A program made the translations under genes and the position numbers. Positions 1 to 7,999 of a DNA stretch of 38,557 bases are shown here, piece after piece. Where the stretch lies: contig JABTBR010000059.1 in NCBI GenBank assembly GCA_013284265.1, forward strand, positions 1 through 38,557. The letters are read 5' to 3'. Under the pieces are notes generated by a model. It was not told where the DNA came from and made no database searches. It saw only the letters and a program-made list of their open reading frames with translations. The stretch's first letter is position 1, and each line of letters opens with the position of its first letter. Source of the stretch: Oxalobacteraceae bacterium (GTDB taxonomy: Bacteria; Pseudomonadota; Gammaproteobacteria; Burkholderiales; Burkholderiaceae_D).

Positions 1-60
1 ACGGCGTAACCCGGGGGTCTGACCCGGCGGGTCAGACCCCAGCTCTTTGCCGTGGGTTTT
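1..60. repeat. Palindromic element, copy 1 (cut by window edge)
   Basis: This copy starts inside the left outer arm (ACGGCGTAACC). It contains the inner palindrome GGGTCTGACCCG-G-CGGGTCAGACCC and ends with the right outer arm GCCGTGGGTTTT. It lies just downstream of the minus-strand alpha/beta hydrolase. Its plus-strand frame G-V-T-R-G-S-D-P-A-G-Q-T-P-A-L-C-R-G-F is free of stops, as in the other copies, although no gene uses it here. The axis base of the palindrome is G. Confidence 0.9.
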
Positions 61-89
61 AAAAAGGCCAGCGGCACCTTGGCGCTGGC
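61..89 (-). terminator. Rho-independent terminator of the hydrolase operon
   Basis: On the minus strand the arms GCCAGCG and CGCTGGC form a 7-bp GC-rich stem around a 9-nt loop, followed directly by CTTTTT. It begins about 15 nt past the hydrolase stop codon, where a factor-independent terminator is expected. Confidence 0.6.
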
Positions 90-103
90 AAGCCAACCGG
101 CAT

Positions 104-910
104 TTACGCCTTCATAAACCCCAGCAGCGCATCGAGCACCGCATCCGGCTGCTCAGCCATCAACTCATGTCCGCTATCGACCATCACCACCTTGCTGTGC
201 GCAATGGTGGTGGTCAGCAGTTTGGTCGATTTGGGTGGCGTCATCATGTCACGCTGGCCAAAAATAAACAGGGTAGGGCAGGCCACCGCCTTGGCCGCCT
301 GCTCGCCGTTGGCGTAGCTGTTGCACGCGCTGAAGTCGATATGAAACACCTTCTGTTCCGGATTGCTGCGCGAGACGTACTGCTTGAGCCGCTGCGCGCC
401 GCCCATCGCGTAGAAGCCCGGTCCAGGGAAGGAAGGCTTTTGCGCGATCGAGGAATGCGACCAGATGTTGACCATGTCGATCGCGCTCTGCTCATCATTG
501 AGCGCCGCGTCCAGCAGCGCGTCGGATACCTTCATCGGATAGGTCGAACCCAGCAGGCCCAGATGGCTCACGCGCTCCGGCGCGCGCTGCGACGCTTCCA
601 GCGCGATCAGCGATCCCATGCTGTGGCCGAACAGCGCGGCCTTGTGCACGCCGGCCGCATCGAGCAGCGCCAGCAGCCAGTCGGCCTGTGCCTCCACCGT
701 AAGTTTGGCGCCGCCCTTGCTGCGGCCATGGCCGGGCAGGTCGACCGCCAGCACGCCGTAGCCATGATGGGCAAAATAGCGCGACTGCAAACCCCACACC
801 GAATGGTCGTTCTGCGCGCCGTGAATGAACACCACCGTGGGCAGCGCGGCGTTGAACGCCTTGCCGCCGGTGTAGCAATAGGCTTGGACGCCTTCCACTG
901 TGAACAGCAT
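104..910 (-). CDS. Alpha/beta-fold hydrolase
   Basis: A 268-residue protein of the alpha/beta-hydrolase superfamily. The nucleophile elbow G-H-S-M-G lies at residues 95-99 (Ser97). The acid is probably Asp221 (G-Q-R-D-M-M) and the base His248 (D-S-G-H-E-L), so the full Ser/Asp/His triad is visible. The oxyanion-hole region H-G-A-Q-N-D-H-S-V-W is near residue 30. There is no signal peptide, so it should be cytoplasmic. The substrate cannot be told from sequence; related proteins are esterases, lactonases or C-C hydrolases. Its ATG lies one base after the TGA of the upstream metY-like gene, and its ribosome-binding site AAAGGAG is inside the end of that gene, so the two are probably translationally coupled. 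Confidence 0.85.
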   Translation of the reverse strand: MLFTVEGVQAYCYTGGKAFNAALPTVVFIHGAQNDHSVWGLQSRYFAHHGYGVLAVDLPGHGRSKGGAKLTVEAQADWLLALLDAAGVHKAALFGHSMGSLIALEASQRAPERVSHLGLLGSTYPMKVSDALLDAALNDEQSAIDMVNIWSHSSIAQKPSFPGPGFYAMGGAQRLKQYVSRSNPEQKVFHIDFSACNSYANGEQAAKAVACPTLFIFGQRDMMTPPKSTKLLTTTIAHSKVVMVDSGHELMAEQPDAVLDALLGFMKA

Positions 911-911
911 G

Positions 912-2222
912 TCAGGCTCCTTTCTGCGACAGTTTGAGCGCGCGCGCCAGGTCTTCGATCAGATCGTCCGCATCCTCGAGCCCGACCGACAGGCGCATCG
1001 TGCCTTCGGTGATGCCGGCGGCGGCCAATTGATCGGCCGGTACGCGGAAGTGGGTGGTGGAGGCGGGATGGATCGCCAGCGACTTGGCATCACCCACATT
1101 GGCCAGGTGCGAGAACACTTTCAGCGCCTCGACAAAGCGGCCGCCTGCCGCGCGGTTGCCCTTCAGGGCGAAGGTGAACACGGCGCCGGCGCCTTTCGGC
1201 AGCAAGGTCTTGGCCAGTTCATAGTCCGGGTGGCTGGCCAGTTCCGGATAGGAGACCGATTCCACCGCCGGATTCGACAGCAGGAATTCGACCACCTTGC
1301 GGGTGTTGGCGACATGGCGGTCCATGCGCAGGCCCAGCGTTTCCACGCCCTGCAGGATGGCGAAGGCATTGTGCGGGCTCATCACCGCGCCGAAGTCGCG
1401 CAAGCCTTCGCGCCGCGCGCGCAGCGCGAACGGCGCCACGCTGGACTCTTCGGCGAACACCATGCCGTGGAAGCCTTCATACGGTTCGCACAGCTCGGCG
1501 AAGCGGCCGGTCTTGTCGTAGGCGCCTTGCCAGTCGAAGGTGCCGCCATCGACCAGCAGGCCGCCGATGGCCGTGCCGTGCCCGCACAGGAATTTGGTGG
1601 CCGAGTGGAACACCAGATCGGCGCCGTGATCGAAGGGTTTGAGCAGATAGGGCGTGGTGAAGGTCGAGTCCAGCATCAGCGGCAAGTGCTGTTCGTGCGC
1701 CAGCGCGGCCACGGCGGGGATGTTGAGCACGTCGAGGCCGGGATTGCCCAGCGTTTCGGCGAACAGCACCTTGGTGTTGGGCTGGATCGCGGCGCGCCAG
1801 GCGTCCAGGTCGCGCGGGTCGACGAAGGTGGTGGCGATGCCGAAGCGCTTGAGCGTGTAGGCCAGCATATTGTGCGAGCCGCCGTACAGCGCGCGCGAGG
1901 CGACGATGTGCGAGCCGGCACCGGCGATGGTGACCAGGCCCAGGTGCATGGCGGCCTGGCCGCTGGCGGTGGCGATGCCGGCCGCGCCGCCCTCGAGCGC
2001 GGCGATGCGCTCTTCCAGCACCGCGTTGGTGGGGTTGGATATGCGCGAATACACATGGCCGGCGCGTTCCATATTGAACAGCGAGGCGGCGTGGTCGGCA
2101 TCCTTGAACACAAAGGATGAGGTGAAATGGATGGGGGTGGCTCGTGCGCCGGTGGCCGGGTCTGGCGTGGCGCCTGCGTGCAGGGCGAGGGTGTCGAAGC
2201 CGGGGTAACGGGGTCCGCTCAT
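912..2222 (-). CDS. metY: O-acetylhomoserine aminocarboxypropyltransferase (PLP-dependent)
   Basis: A 436-residue Cys/Met-metabolism PLP enzyme. It should convert O-acetylhomoserine and sulfide (or methanethiol) to homocysteine (or methionine) in the cytoplasm. The PLP lysine is Lys210 in H-S-A-T-K-F-L-C-G-H-G-T. Tyr58 and Arg60 (V-Y-S-R-I-S-N-P-T) bind the cofactor phosphate of the neighbouring subunit, and Asp185 (L-M-L-D-S-T) contacts the PLP nitrogen. The start at 2222 (M-S-G-P-R-Y-P-G-F-D) is preferred because it gives the family length and has AGAGAGA upstream; an in-frame extension to 2291 has no family support. O-succinylhomoserine sulfhydrylase (metZ) is the main alternative, but the length and the G-F-D-T-L-A-L-H-A-G opening favour metY. 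The hydrolase gene follows immediately. Confidence 0.88.
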   Translation of the reverse strand: MSGPRYPGFDTLALHAGATPDPATGARATPIHFTSSFVFKDADHAASLFNMERAGHVYSRISNPTNAVLEERIAALEGGAAGIATASGQAAMHLGLVTIAGAGSHIVASRALYGGSHNMLAYTLKRFGIATTFVDPRDLDAWRAAIQPNTKVLFAETLGNPGLDVLNIPAVAALAHEQHLPLMLDSTFTTPYLLKPFDHGADLVFHSATKFLCGHGTAIGGLLVDGGTFDWQGAYDKTGRFAELCEPYEGFHGMVFAEESSVAPFALRARREGLRDFGAVMSPHNAFAILQGVETLGLRMDRHVANTRKVVEFLLSNPAVESVSYPELASHPDYELAKTLLPKGAGAVFTFALKGNRAAGGRFVEALKVFSHLANVGDAKSLAIHPASTTHFRVPADQLAAAGITEGTMRLSVGLEDADDLIEDLARALKLSQKGA

Positions 2223-2418
2223 GGAGTCTCTCTGGGTGTGAGGAATGGCCCAGATGCTACCCTGATTCGTGCCTGAACAACAGGCCTGCAAAAATGTTGC
2301 GTTTTGATTATGGACAGTGCTGGTTTTTTTGCCCCGTTTAGGCTACATTCGCTATAAGGCTAGAACAACTAGTAATCTCATTCATATAGCCCATACACAG
2401 CGGACAGGACGGCCCAAA

Positions 2419-2865
2419 ATGAAAGTATCCGAAATACTCCAGGTCAAAGGCAACATCCTTTACACGATTACTCCCGACCAGTTGCTGGTGGATGCCGCCA
2501 ACACGATGGCGGAACGGGACATTGGTTCGCTGGTCGTCATGGAATTTGGCGATCTGGTCGGCATGCTGACCTTCCGTGAAGTGCTCAAGGCGGTCCATAC
2601 CAACCAGGGCTCGGTCGGTGGCGGTACCGTGCGCAAGCATATGGACGATCATCCGATCACCGTGACGCCCGATACCGAGGTCAATGAGGTGCGGCGTATC
2701 ATGCTGGAAAAACATGCGCGTTATCTGCCGGTGATGAACGCCAAGACGCTGCTGGGGGTGATTTCCTTCTACGACGTGGCGCGGGCCGTGCTGGAGGCGC
2801 AGAGCTTCGAGAACCGTATGCTCAAGGCGTATATTCGCGATTGGCCGGCGGAAACGACCGATTGA
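2419..2865 (+). CDS. CBS-domain pair protein
   Basis: A 148-residue protein made almost entirely of two CBS domains, at about residues 8-65 and 73-130. The typical ends G-D-L-V-G-M-L-T-F-R-E-V and T-L-L-G-V-I-S-F-Y-D-V are visible. Such stand-alone Bateman modules bind adenosyl ligands (AMP, ATP, SAM) and regulate partner proteins; no partner can be named here. An upstream in-frame start at 2317 exists, but M-K-V-S-E-I-L-Q at 2419 is the typical family start. A strong terminator follows the stop by about 20 nt, so the gene is probably monocistronic. Confidence 0.85.
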   Translation: MKVSEILQVKGNILYTITPDQLLVDAANTMAERDIGSLVVMEFGDLVGMLTFREVLKAVHTNQGSVGGGTVRKHMDDHPITVTPDTEVNEVRRIMLEKHARYLPVMNAKTLLGVISFYDVARAVLEAQSFENRMLKAYIRDWPAETTD

Positions 2866-2882
2866 TGTGCTAAACGCTCATG

Positions 2883-2916
2883 AAAAAACGCTATCTTGCC
2901 GATAGCGTTTTTTTTT
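2883..2916 (+). terminator. Strong Rho-independent terminator
   Basis: The perfect arms AAAAAACGCTATC and GATAGCGTTTTTT surround a TTGCC loop, and the T run extends to 2916. It ends the CBS-domain gene and, being A/T-flanked on both sides, could also act on transcripts from the opposite strand. Confidence 0.9.
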
Positions 2917-2944
2917 GCGTCCGCGGCAACGTGCGGCGGTTTTT

Positions 2945-3008
2945 AAACCCACGGCGTAACCCTGGGGTCTGACCCGTCGGGTCAGACCCCAGATTTATGC
3001 CGTGGGTT
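2945..3008. repeat. Palindromic element, copy 2 (complete)
   Basis: This is the cleanest complete copy. The left arm AAACCCACGGCGTAACC and right arm GCCGTGGGTT surround the inner palindrome GGGGTCTGACCCG-T-CGGGTCAGACCCC. It lies between two convergent genes, the CBS protein and the response regulator. Read on the plus strand it keeps the frame T-H-G-V-T-L-G-S-D-P-S-G-Q-T-P-D-L-C-R-G open. The axis base is T. Confidence 0.93.
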
Positions 3009-3037
3009 CAAGGGAGCGATACCGGCACGCAGGCATT

Positions 3038-5299
3038 TTAAGCCGAGGCAGCCAGCGCGTCGTTGCTGAGCCAGCCCTTCAGCGCCTCGGCCGTCATCGG
3101 CCGCGCGAACAGGAAACCTTGCGCTAGCGGGCAACCCAGATTCTGCAGGATGCCGGCCTGGCGTTCATCTTCCACGCCTTCCGCAATCACGGCCAGCCCC
3201 AGGTTGCGGCCCAGCTGGATCACCATCTCGGCAATGCTGCTGCCACGGGCCGAGCCGGTAATTTCGGTCACGAAGGCGCGGTCGATCTTGAGACGATCGA
3301 TCTGCAGCCGCTGCAAATACGACAGCGACGAGAATCCAGTACCGAAGTCGTCAATCGCGATGCTCACACCGGTCTGCTTGATCTGGCCCAGCATCTTGAT
3401 CAGCATGTCGGGCTCTTCCATGGCCATCGATTCGGTGATTTCCAGTTCCACGAATTCGGGTGGCGCCTTGGTGTCTTCCAGCGCGTTGCGCAGCATGTCG
3501 AGGAAGTAGGGGTGGCGGAATTGCACCTGCGATACGTTGATCGACATCATGAAATTGTCGTGTCCGGCATCGCGCAGGGCCACCAGCTCGCGGCAGGCGG
3601 TGCGCATCACCCATTCGCCCAGGTCGATGATGATGCCCGAGTATTCGGCGATGGGAATGAAACGGTCGGGCGAAATGAATTTGCCGTCCGGCGTTTGCCA
3701 GCGCAGCAGCGCCTCGGCGCCGACCGGCCGGCGCGTGACCAGGTCGATCTGTGGCTGGTACACCACGAACAGCTGGTTCTGGCCGAAGGCGGTGCGCAGC
3801 GCATGCATCATGCGCACCCGTTCGCGGATTTCCACACCCATGCTGCGCGAGAAATAGAAATGGCCGGCGCGCTGCTGCGACTTGGCGCGCTTCAGCGCGA
3901 TGTCGGCGTCCTTGAGCGCATCGGCACCGCTGCCGTCGTGTTCGCCCAGGCGCACCAGCCCCAGCGTGGCCGATAGCTGCACGTCCTGGCCATCGATGCT
4001 GAACGGAGTCTGGAACAGGGCCAGGATCATGGCCGGATTGACCTGGGCGGAATCGCCCAGCACGCAGAAGATGTCGCCGCCGATGCGCGCCACCGTCAAC
4101 TGCTGGCCCAGGTGCGATTGCAGGCGGCCGGCGACGGCCAGCAGCAGCAGGTCGCCGAACTGGTGGCCCAGTGCGTCATTGGTTTCGGCAAAGTGGTCCA
4201 GGTCGACCAGCGACAGGGTGGCGTCGTCGCGGCCCGGGCCTGCCAGGGTGGCGTCCAGGATTTCCACCAGCCGGGTGCGGTTGGGCAGCTTGGACAGCTG
4301 GTCGTAGAAGGCGGCATTGTGCAGGTGGCTGACCAGCTCCACATTGTCCAGACCCACGGCCACATTGCTGCAGAACACTTCCAGCAGGCGTTCTTCCATT
4401 TCGGTCAAGGTGCGCTTGATGGTCATCCAGGCAACAAAGTCGCGGCTGGCCTTGCCTGCGAAGAACAGCACCACATGGTCGGGGCCGTAGATATTACGGC
4501 GCTGGACCAGGGCCGCTTCCATGGCCTCGTGCACACGCACATCGTCGGTGGGCAGCAGCGGCTGGTTGAGCAGATGGCGGTAGTCGCCCGCGCTGGCCAT
4601 CACATGCAATTCCTTGCAACCGGCTTCCGGGCATTCTTGTACGCACAGCACGCCATTGGGGACCTGGCCCAGCAGCTCGGCCGCCTGGGTCAGCACGCCG
4701 GTGGCGAAGTTGTGCACGCCGTGCAAGGTCATCAGTTCGGTGCTGGCGTGGACGATCTGGCTCAGGCCGCGGCGGCTGTCGTTGATCTTGCGGATCTGTT
4801 CATAGGAGCGGATCGCGGCCGTGACCGTGGTAAACAGCTTGATGCGGGTCAGTTCGGATTTGGTCTTGTAATCGTTGATATCGAAATCGCGGATGGCGTC
4901 GATTTCGGGGGCGTAACCCGGTTGGCCGGTGCGCAGGATGATGCGCACGTCGGCCAGCTTAAGTGTTTCGCGAATGTAACGAACCAGATGCAGGCCGGCG
5001 TCGTCCTGTTCCATCACCACGTCGAGCAGAATGACGGCGATTTCGTGTTCCACCTTGAGCATGTCGCGCGCCTGGCTGGCCGAGTAGGCGTGCACGAATT
5101 CGAGAGGACGGTGCTGCATGTCCAGATTGCCGAGCGCGAAGGTCGTGGTGGAGTGCACATCCTCGTCGTCATCGATGATCATGACGCGCCATGCGCCCCG
5201 TGTACCGGGCGCGGCCGTGGAGGCCGGATGCTCGTCTAAGAATACCAGATCGTCGTGATCGTCCTTGGATTGATCAAGGGGTGTGATCGATGGGGGCAT
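3038..5299 (-). CDS. Response regulator with DUF3369, degenerate GGDEF and EAL domains
   Basis: A 753-residue cytoplasmic c-di-GMP signalling protein. The receiver domain spans about residues 37-165, with acidic I-I-D-D-D-E-D, phospho-acceptor Asp93 (L-L-D-V-V-M) and Lys145. A DUF3369/GAF-like sensor region follows (about 170-325). The GGDEF-type domain (about 330-485) has G-G-D-I-F at 407-411 instead of GGDEF, so it is probably not a cyclase. The EAL domain (about 500-745) keeps the catalytic set: E529 of E-A-L, N588 (S-I-N-V-S), E620/E623 (E-L-E-I-T-E-S), D650/D651 (I-D-D-F-G-T-G), K671 and E708. The expected output is phosphodiesterase activity controlled by phosphorylation and perhaps by GTP binding at the degenerate domain. 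No kinase gene is adjacent. The ATG at 5299 has GGAGAA upstream. Confidence 0.92.
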   Translation of the reverse strand: MPPSITPLDQSKDDHDDLVFLDEHPASTAAPGTRGAWRVMIIDDDEDVHSTTTFALGNLDMQHRPLEFVHAYSASQARDMLKVEHEIAVILLDVVMEQDDAGLHLVRYIRETLKLADVRIILRTGQPGYAPEIDAIRDFDINDYKTKSELTRIKLFTTVTAAIRSYEQIRKINDSRRGLSQIVHASTELMTLHGVHNFATGVLTQAAELLGQVPNGVLCVQECPEAGCKELHVMASAGDYRHLLNQPLLPTDDVRVHEAMEAALVQRRNIYGPDHVVLFFAGKASRDFVAWMTIKRTLTEMEERLLEVFCSNVAVGLDNVELVSHLHNAAFYDQLSKLPNRTRLVEILDATLAGPGRDDATLSLVDLDHFAETNDALGHQFGDLLLLAVAGRLQSHLGQQLTVARIGGDIFCVLGDSAQVNPAMILALFQTPFSIDGQDVQLSATLGLVRLGEHDGSGADALKDADIALKRAKSQQRAGHFYFSRSMGVEIRERVRMMHALRTAFGQNQLFVVYQPQIDLVTRRPVGAEALLRWQTPDGKFISPDRFIPIAEYSGIIIDLGEWVMRTACRELVALRDAGHDNFMMSINVSQVQFRHPYFLDMLRNALEDTKAPPEFVELEITESMAMEEPDMLIKMLGQIKQTGVSIAIDDFGTGFSSLSYLQRLQIDRLKIDRAFVTEITGSARGSSIAEMVIQLGRNLGLAVIAEGVEDERQAGILQNLGCPLAQGFLFARPMTAEALKGWLSNDALAASA

Positions 5300-5340
5300 G
5301 TGTCGCTTCTCCAGGATTTTCTCGGTGTTCTTGAATCAAG

Positions 5341-5370
5341 TATATAGCGGATTGTCAAAGAGAACGTCAA
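5341..5370 (-). promoter_or_regulatory. Candidate sigma-70 promoter for the c-di-GMP response regulator
   Basis: On the minus strand, TTGACG (5370-5365) and TATATA (5346-5341) are separated by 18 nt, about 40 nt upstream of the start codon. A second TTGACA lies in the spacer but is badly placed. The rest of the 270-bp gap before aroC shows no gene and no clear element. Confidence 0.4.
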
Positions 5371-5569
5371 TTTCGGCACGATGTTGGCATCATAAAGTGT
5401 CATTGTGCAAGTTTTGCCATATCGGGGCGGAAAATAATGTCTTTTCCGTCACGCGGCACGCGGCCTCAGCGATACGGCGGCCTGCGGCGTTGCCATTTTG
5501 GCCTGCGCCGGACGCGCTGGGCGGCGGACTGGTAAAATGGCTGTTTCCGACCTTACACTCTTTCTTCCT

Positions 5570-6667
5570 ATGTCCGGCAATACATTTGGCAAGCTGTTTA
5601 CCGTTACGACTTTTGGCGAATCCCATGGTCCCGCGATTGGTTGCGTGATCGACGGCTGCCCGCCCGGCATGCCCTTGTCCGAAGCCGACATCCAGCCTGA
5701 GCTGGACCGCCGCAAGCCGGGCACCTCGCGCCATGTGACCCAGCGCCAGGAATCGGATACCGTGGAAATCCTGTCCGGCGTGTACCAGGGCGTGACCACC
5801 GGCACCCCGATCGCGCTGCTGATCCGCAATGAAGACCAGCGCAGCAAGGATTACGGCAATATCGCCGAAAGTTTCCGTCCCGGTCATGCAGACTACACCT
5901 ACTGGCATAAATATGGCGTTCGCGACCCGCGCGGCGGCGGCCGTTCCTCGGCCCGCCTGACGGCGCCCGTGGTCGGCGCCGCGGCCATCGCCAAGAAATG
6001 GCTGTTGCAGCAATACGGCACCACCTTCAAAGGCTGCATGAGCCAGCTGGGCGATATCCCGGTACCGTTCGAATCCTGGGATCATGTGCCGAGCAATCCT
6101 TTCTTTGCCGCCAGCGGCGACGCCGATCTGATCGCGCGCATGGAAGCGGCAATGGATGAGCTGCGCCGCGCCGGCGACTCGATCGGCGCGCGCATCGACG
6201 TGGTCGCGCAAAACGTGCCGGTCGGCCTGGGCCAGCCTATCTACGACAAGCTCGACGCCGACATCGCCTACGCCATGATGGGCATCAACGCCGTCAAGGG
6301 CGTGGAAATCGGTGCCGGTTTCAACTCGGTGGCGCAGAAAGGTTCCGAGCATGGCGACGAACTGACGCCGGAAGGTTTTATTGGCAACAACTCGGGCGGC
6401 ATGCTGGGCGGTATTTCGACCGGCCAGGACATCACCGTCTCGATCGCCATCAAGCCCACCTCGTCGATCCGCACGCCGCGCCGTTCGATCGACAAGGAAG
6501 GCAATCCGGTGTCGGTGGAAACCTTCGGCCGCCACGATCCTTGCGTCGGCATCCGCGCCACGCCGATCGCCGAAGCCATGCTGGCCCTGGTGCTGATCGA
6601 CCACGCGCTGATGCACCGTGCCCAGTGCGGCGACGTCAAGGTGGCCACGCCGGATATCGCGATATAA
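5570..6667 (+). CDS. aroC: Chorismate synthase
   Basis: A 365-residue enzyme catalysing the last shikimate-pathway step, 5-enolpyruvylshikimate-3-phosphate to chorismate, with reduced FMN in the cytoplasm. Family signatures are all present: F-G-E-S-H-G near residue 15, R-P-G-H-A-D-Y-T-Y and R-D-P-R-G-G-G-R-S-S-A-R in the middle, and R-H-D-P-C-V-G-I-R near the C terminus. The start M-S-G-N-T-F-G-K-L-F is the conserved one. An in-frame ATG at 5537 would add 11 residues without family support; neither start has a strong ribosome-binding site. The length is normal and the gene appears intact. Confidence 0.97.
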   Translation: MSGNTFGKLFTVTTFGESHGPAIGCVIDGCPPGMPLSEADIQPELDRRKPGTSRHVTQRQESDTVEILSGVYQGVTTGTPIALLIRNEDQRSKDYGNIAESFRPGHADYTYWHKYGVRDPRGGGRSSARLTAPVVGAAAIAKKWLLQQYGTTFKGCMSQLGDIPVPFESWDHVPSNPFFAASGDADLIARMEAAMDELRRAGDSIGARIDVVAQNVPVGLGQPIYDKLDADIAYAMMGINAVKGVEIGAGFNSVAQKGSEHGDELTPEGFIGNNSGGMLGGISTGQDITVSIAIKPTSSIRTPRRSIDKEGNPVSVETFGRHDPCVGIRATPIAEAMLALVLIDHALMHRAQCGDVKVATPDIAI

Positions 6668-6729
6668 AAATAGTCAGACCGCAGTAACAAGGGACAGGGG
6701 CGGCGGCGCCCCGTCCGTTTATCTCCTCC

Positions 6730-7920
6730 ATGCCGCCCAGGCCCTGTGCCATGCCCAAACAAGCCTTCAGTTTCGCGCTTTTCCTCTTCACCTACTACGC
6801 CCACGCGGGCACTTTCGCTACCTACGCTACCTTGTACTTCGCCGGCAAAGGCATGACGGTCGCCGAGATCGGCATCCTGATGTCGATGGTGCAGGTGCTG
6901 CGCATCGTCGGGCCGAATGTGTGGGGTTATGTGGCCGATCACAGCGAGCGCCGCGTGCTGGTGCTGCGCATGACCGGTGTGGCGGCGATCACCGCGTTCT
7001 CAGGCATCTTCTTCGGGCAGACTTTCGTGCAGTTTCTGGTGGCGATGATTGTGCTGAATCTGTTCACCAGCGCGCAGGGGCCGATCTGCGAAGCGCTGAT
7101 GTTGTCCGAGATGCGCGGCGACCTGACCCATTACGGACGCCTGCGCCTGTGGGGCTCGATGGGCTTTATCGTCTCGGTGATGGTGGCCGCGCCAATGCTC
7201 GACCATTGGGGCATCGTTGCGTTGCCGTGGGTGGCGGGCGGCCTGCTTGTGTGCGTGCTGCTGGCCAGTTTGCGGCTGAAGGAAGTGCCGCGCCTGGGGC
7301 ACAAGGAAAAGCCGCCAGCCTTATTCAGCATTCTGCGACGGCGTGAAGTGATCGCTTTTTTTGCGTCCACCGCCTTGATGGTGGCCGCGCATACTTCGCT
7401 GTACACCTTTTATTCGCTGTATCTGGAGCGCAGCGGCTACAGCAAGTCCGTGATCGGCGTCATGTGGTCGATTGGCGTGACGGCCGAAGTGTTGCTGTTC
7501 TATTTCCAGGCCCCGCTGTTCCGGCGCTGGGGCGCGCGCAATATGATGTTCCTGGCGCTGGCCATCGCGCTGCTGCGCTTCGTGATGATAGGCGCTGGCT
7601 CGCATCTATTGTGGCTGCTGGTGGCGGCGCAACTGCTGCACGCCGCCACCTTTGCGCTGCATCACTCCGCCTCCGTGATGACTTTGCAGCGCTGGTTCTC
7701 CGGTCCCTTGCAGGCGCGCGGACAGGCGCTGTTCATCAGCATTTCCTACGGCATCGGCGGCTCGCTCGGCGGCCTGTTCCTGGCGCACTGGTGGGAAAAG
7801 ACCGGGCCGGAAACGGTGTACTACATTGCCTCGGCTCTGGTGGCGGGCTCGATGCTGGCCGCGTGGCTCTCGTTCCGTTGGCAGCGGCAGGCGGACGGTG
7901 CGGCGAATCAGTCAGCATGA
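6730..7920 (+). CDS. MFS transporter, 3-phenylpropionate/HcaT-like
   Basis: A 396-residue polytopic membrane protein with about 12 hydrophobic segments. It resembles the MFS_1-like/HcaT branch (3-phenylpropionic acid and nucleoside:H+ symporters): Y-A-T-L-Y-F in helix 1, V-G-P-N-V-W-G-Y-V-A-D in loop 2-3 and R-L-R-L-W-G-S-M-G-F in helix 5. It should sit in the inner membrane; the substrate is not predictable. M-P-K-Q-A-F at 6751 is an alternative start, and neither has a good ribosome-binding site. It begins 62 nt after aroC on the same strand, so co-transcription is possible. The stop codon lies inside a 9-bp hairpin. Confidence 0.82.
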   Translation: MPPRPCAMPKQAFSFALFLFTYYAHAGTFATYATLYFAGKGMTVAEIGILMSMVQVLRIVGPNVWGYVADHSERRVLVLRMTGVAAITAFSGIFFGQTFVQFLVAMIVLNLFTSAQGPICEALMLSEMRGDLTHYGRLRLWGSMGFIVSVMVAAPMLDHWGIVALPWVAGGLLVCVLLASLRLKEVPRLGHKEKPPALFSILRRREVIAFFASTALMVAAHTSLYTFYSLYLERSGYSKSVIGVMWSIGVTAEVLLFYFQAPLFRRWGARNMMFLALAIALLRFVMIGAGSHLLWLLVAAQLLHAATFALHHSASVMTLQRWFSGPLQARGQALFISISYGIGGSLGGLFLAHWWEKTGPETVYYIASALVAGSMLAAWLSFRWQRQADGAANQSA

Positions 7921-7942
7921 TCCGAAAATATCGTTTCGGATC
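7919..7942. terminator. Hairpin between convergent genes
   Basis: The perfect arms GATCCGAAA and TTTCGGATC surround a 6-nt loop and overlap the MFS stop codon. No T run follows on either side, so intrinsic termination is only possible. The position between two convergent genes supports a 3'-end role. Confidence 0.4.
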
Positions 7943-7999
7943 GTGACGCTTACGTTCAAGGCGTTCCATGCGCCACATCGCCGCGAGATGACGGCCTGC

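Noticed and set aside
47..937. Long plus-strand open frame opposite the hydrolase gene
   Set aside because: It is rich in Arg, His and Gln with no recognisable domain, and mirrors a clear hydrolase on the other strand. GC-rich codon bias creates such shadow frames.
2271..2285. GCCTG-AACAA-CAGGC hairpin upstream of metY as a methionine/SAM riboswitch
   Set aside because: A single 5-bp stem without the conserved core of any SAM riboswitch class.
2945..3008. Palindromic element as an ordinary transcription terminator
   Set aside because: It has no T run, sits beside a separate perfect terminator (2883-2916), and also occurs inside coding sequence.
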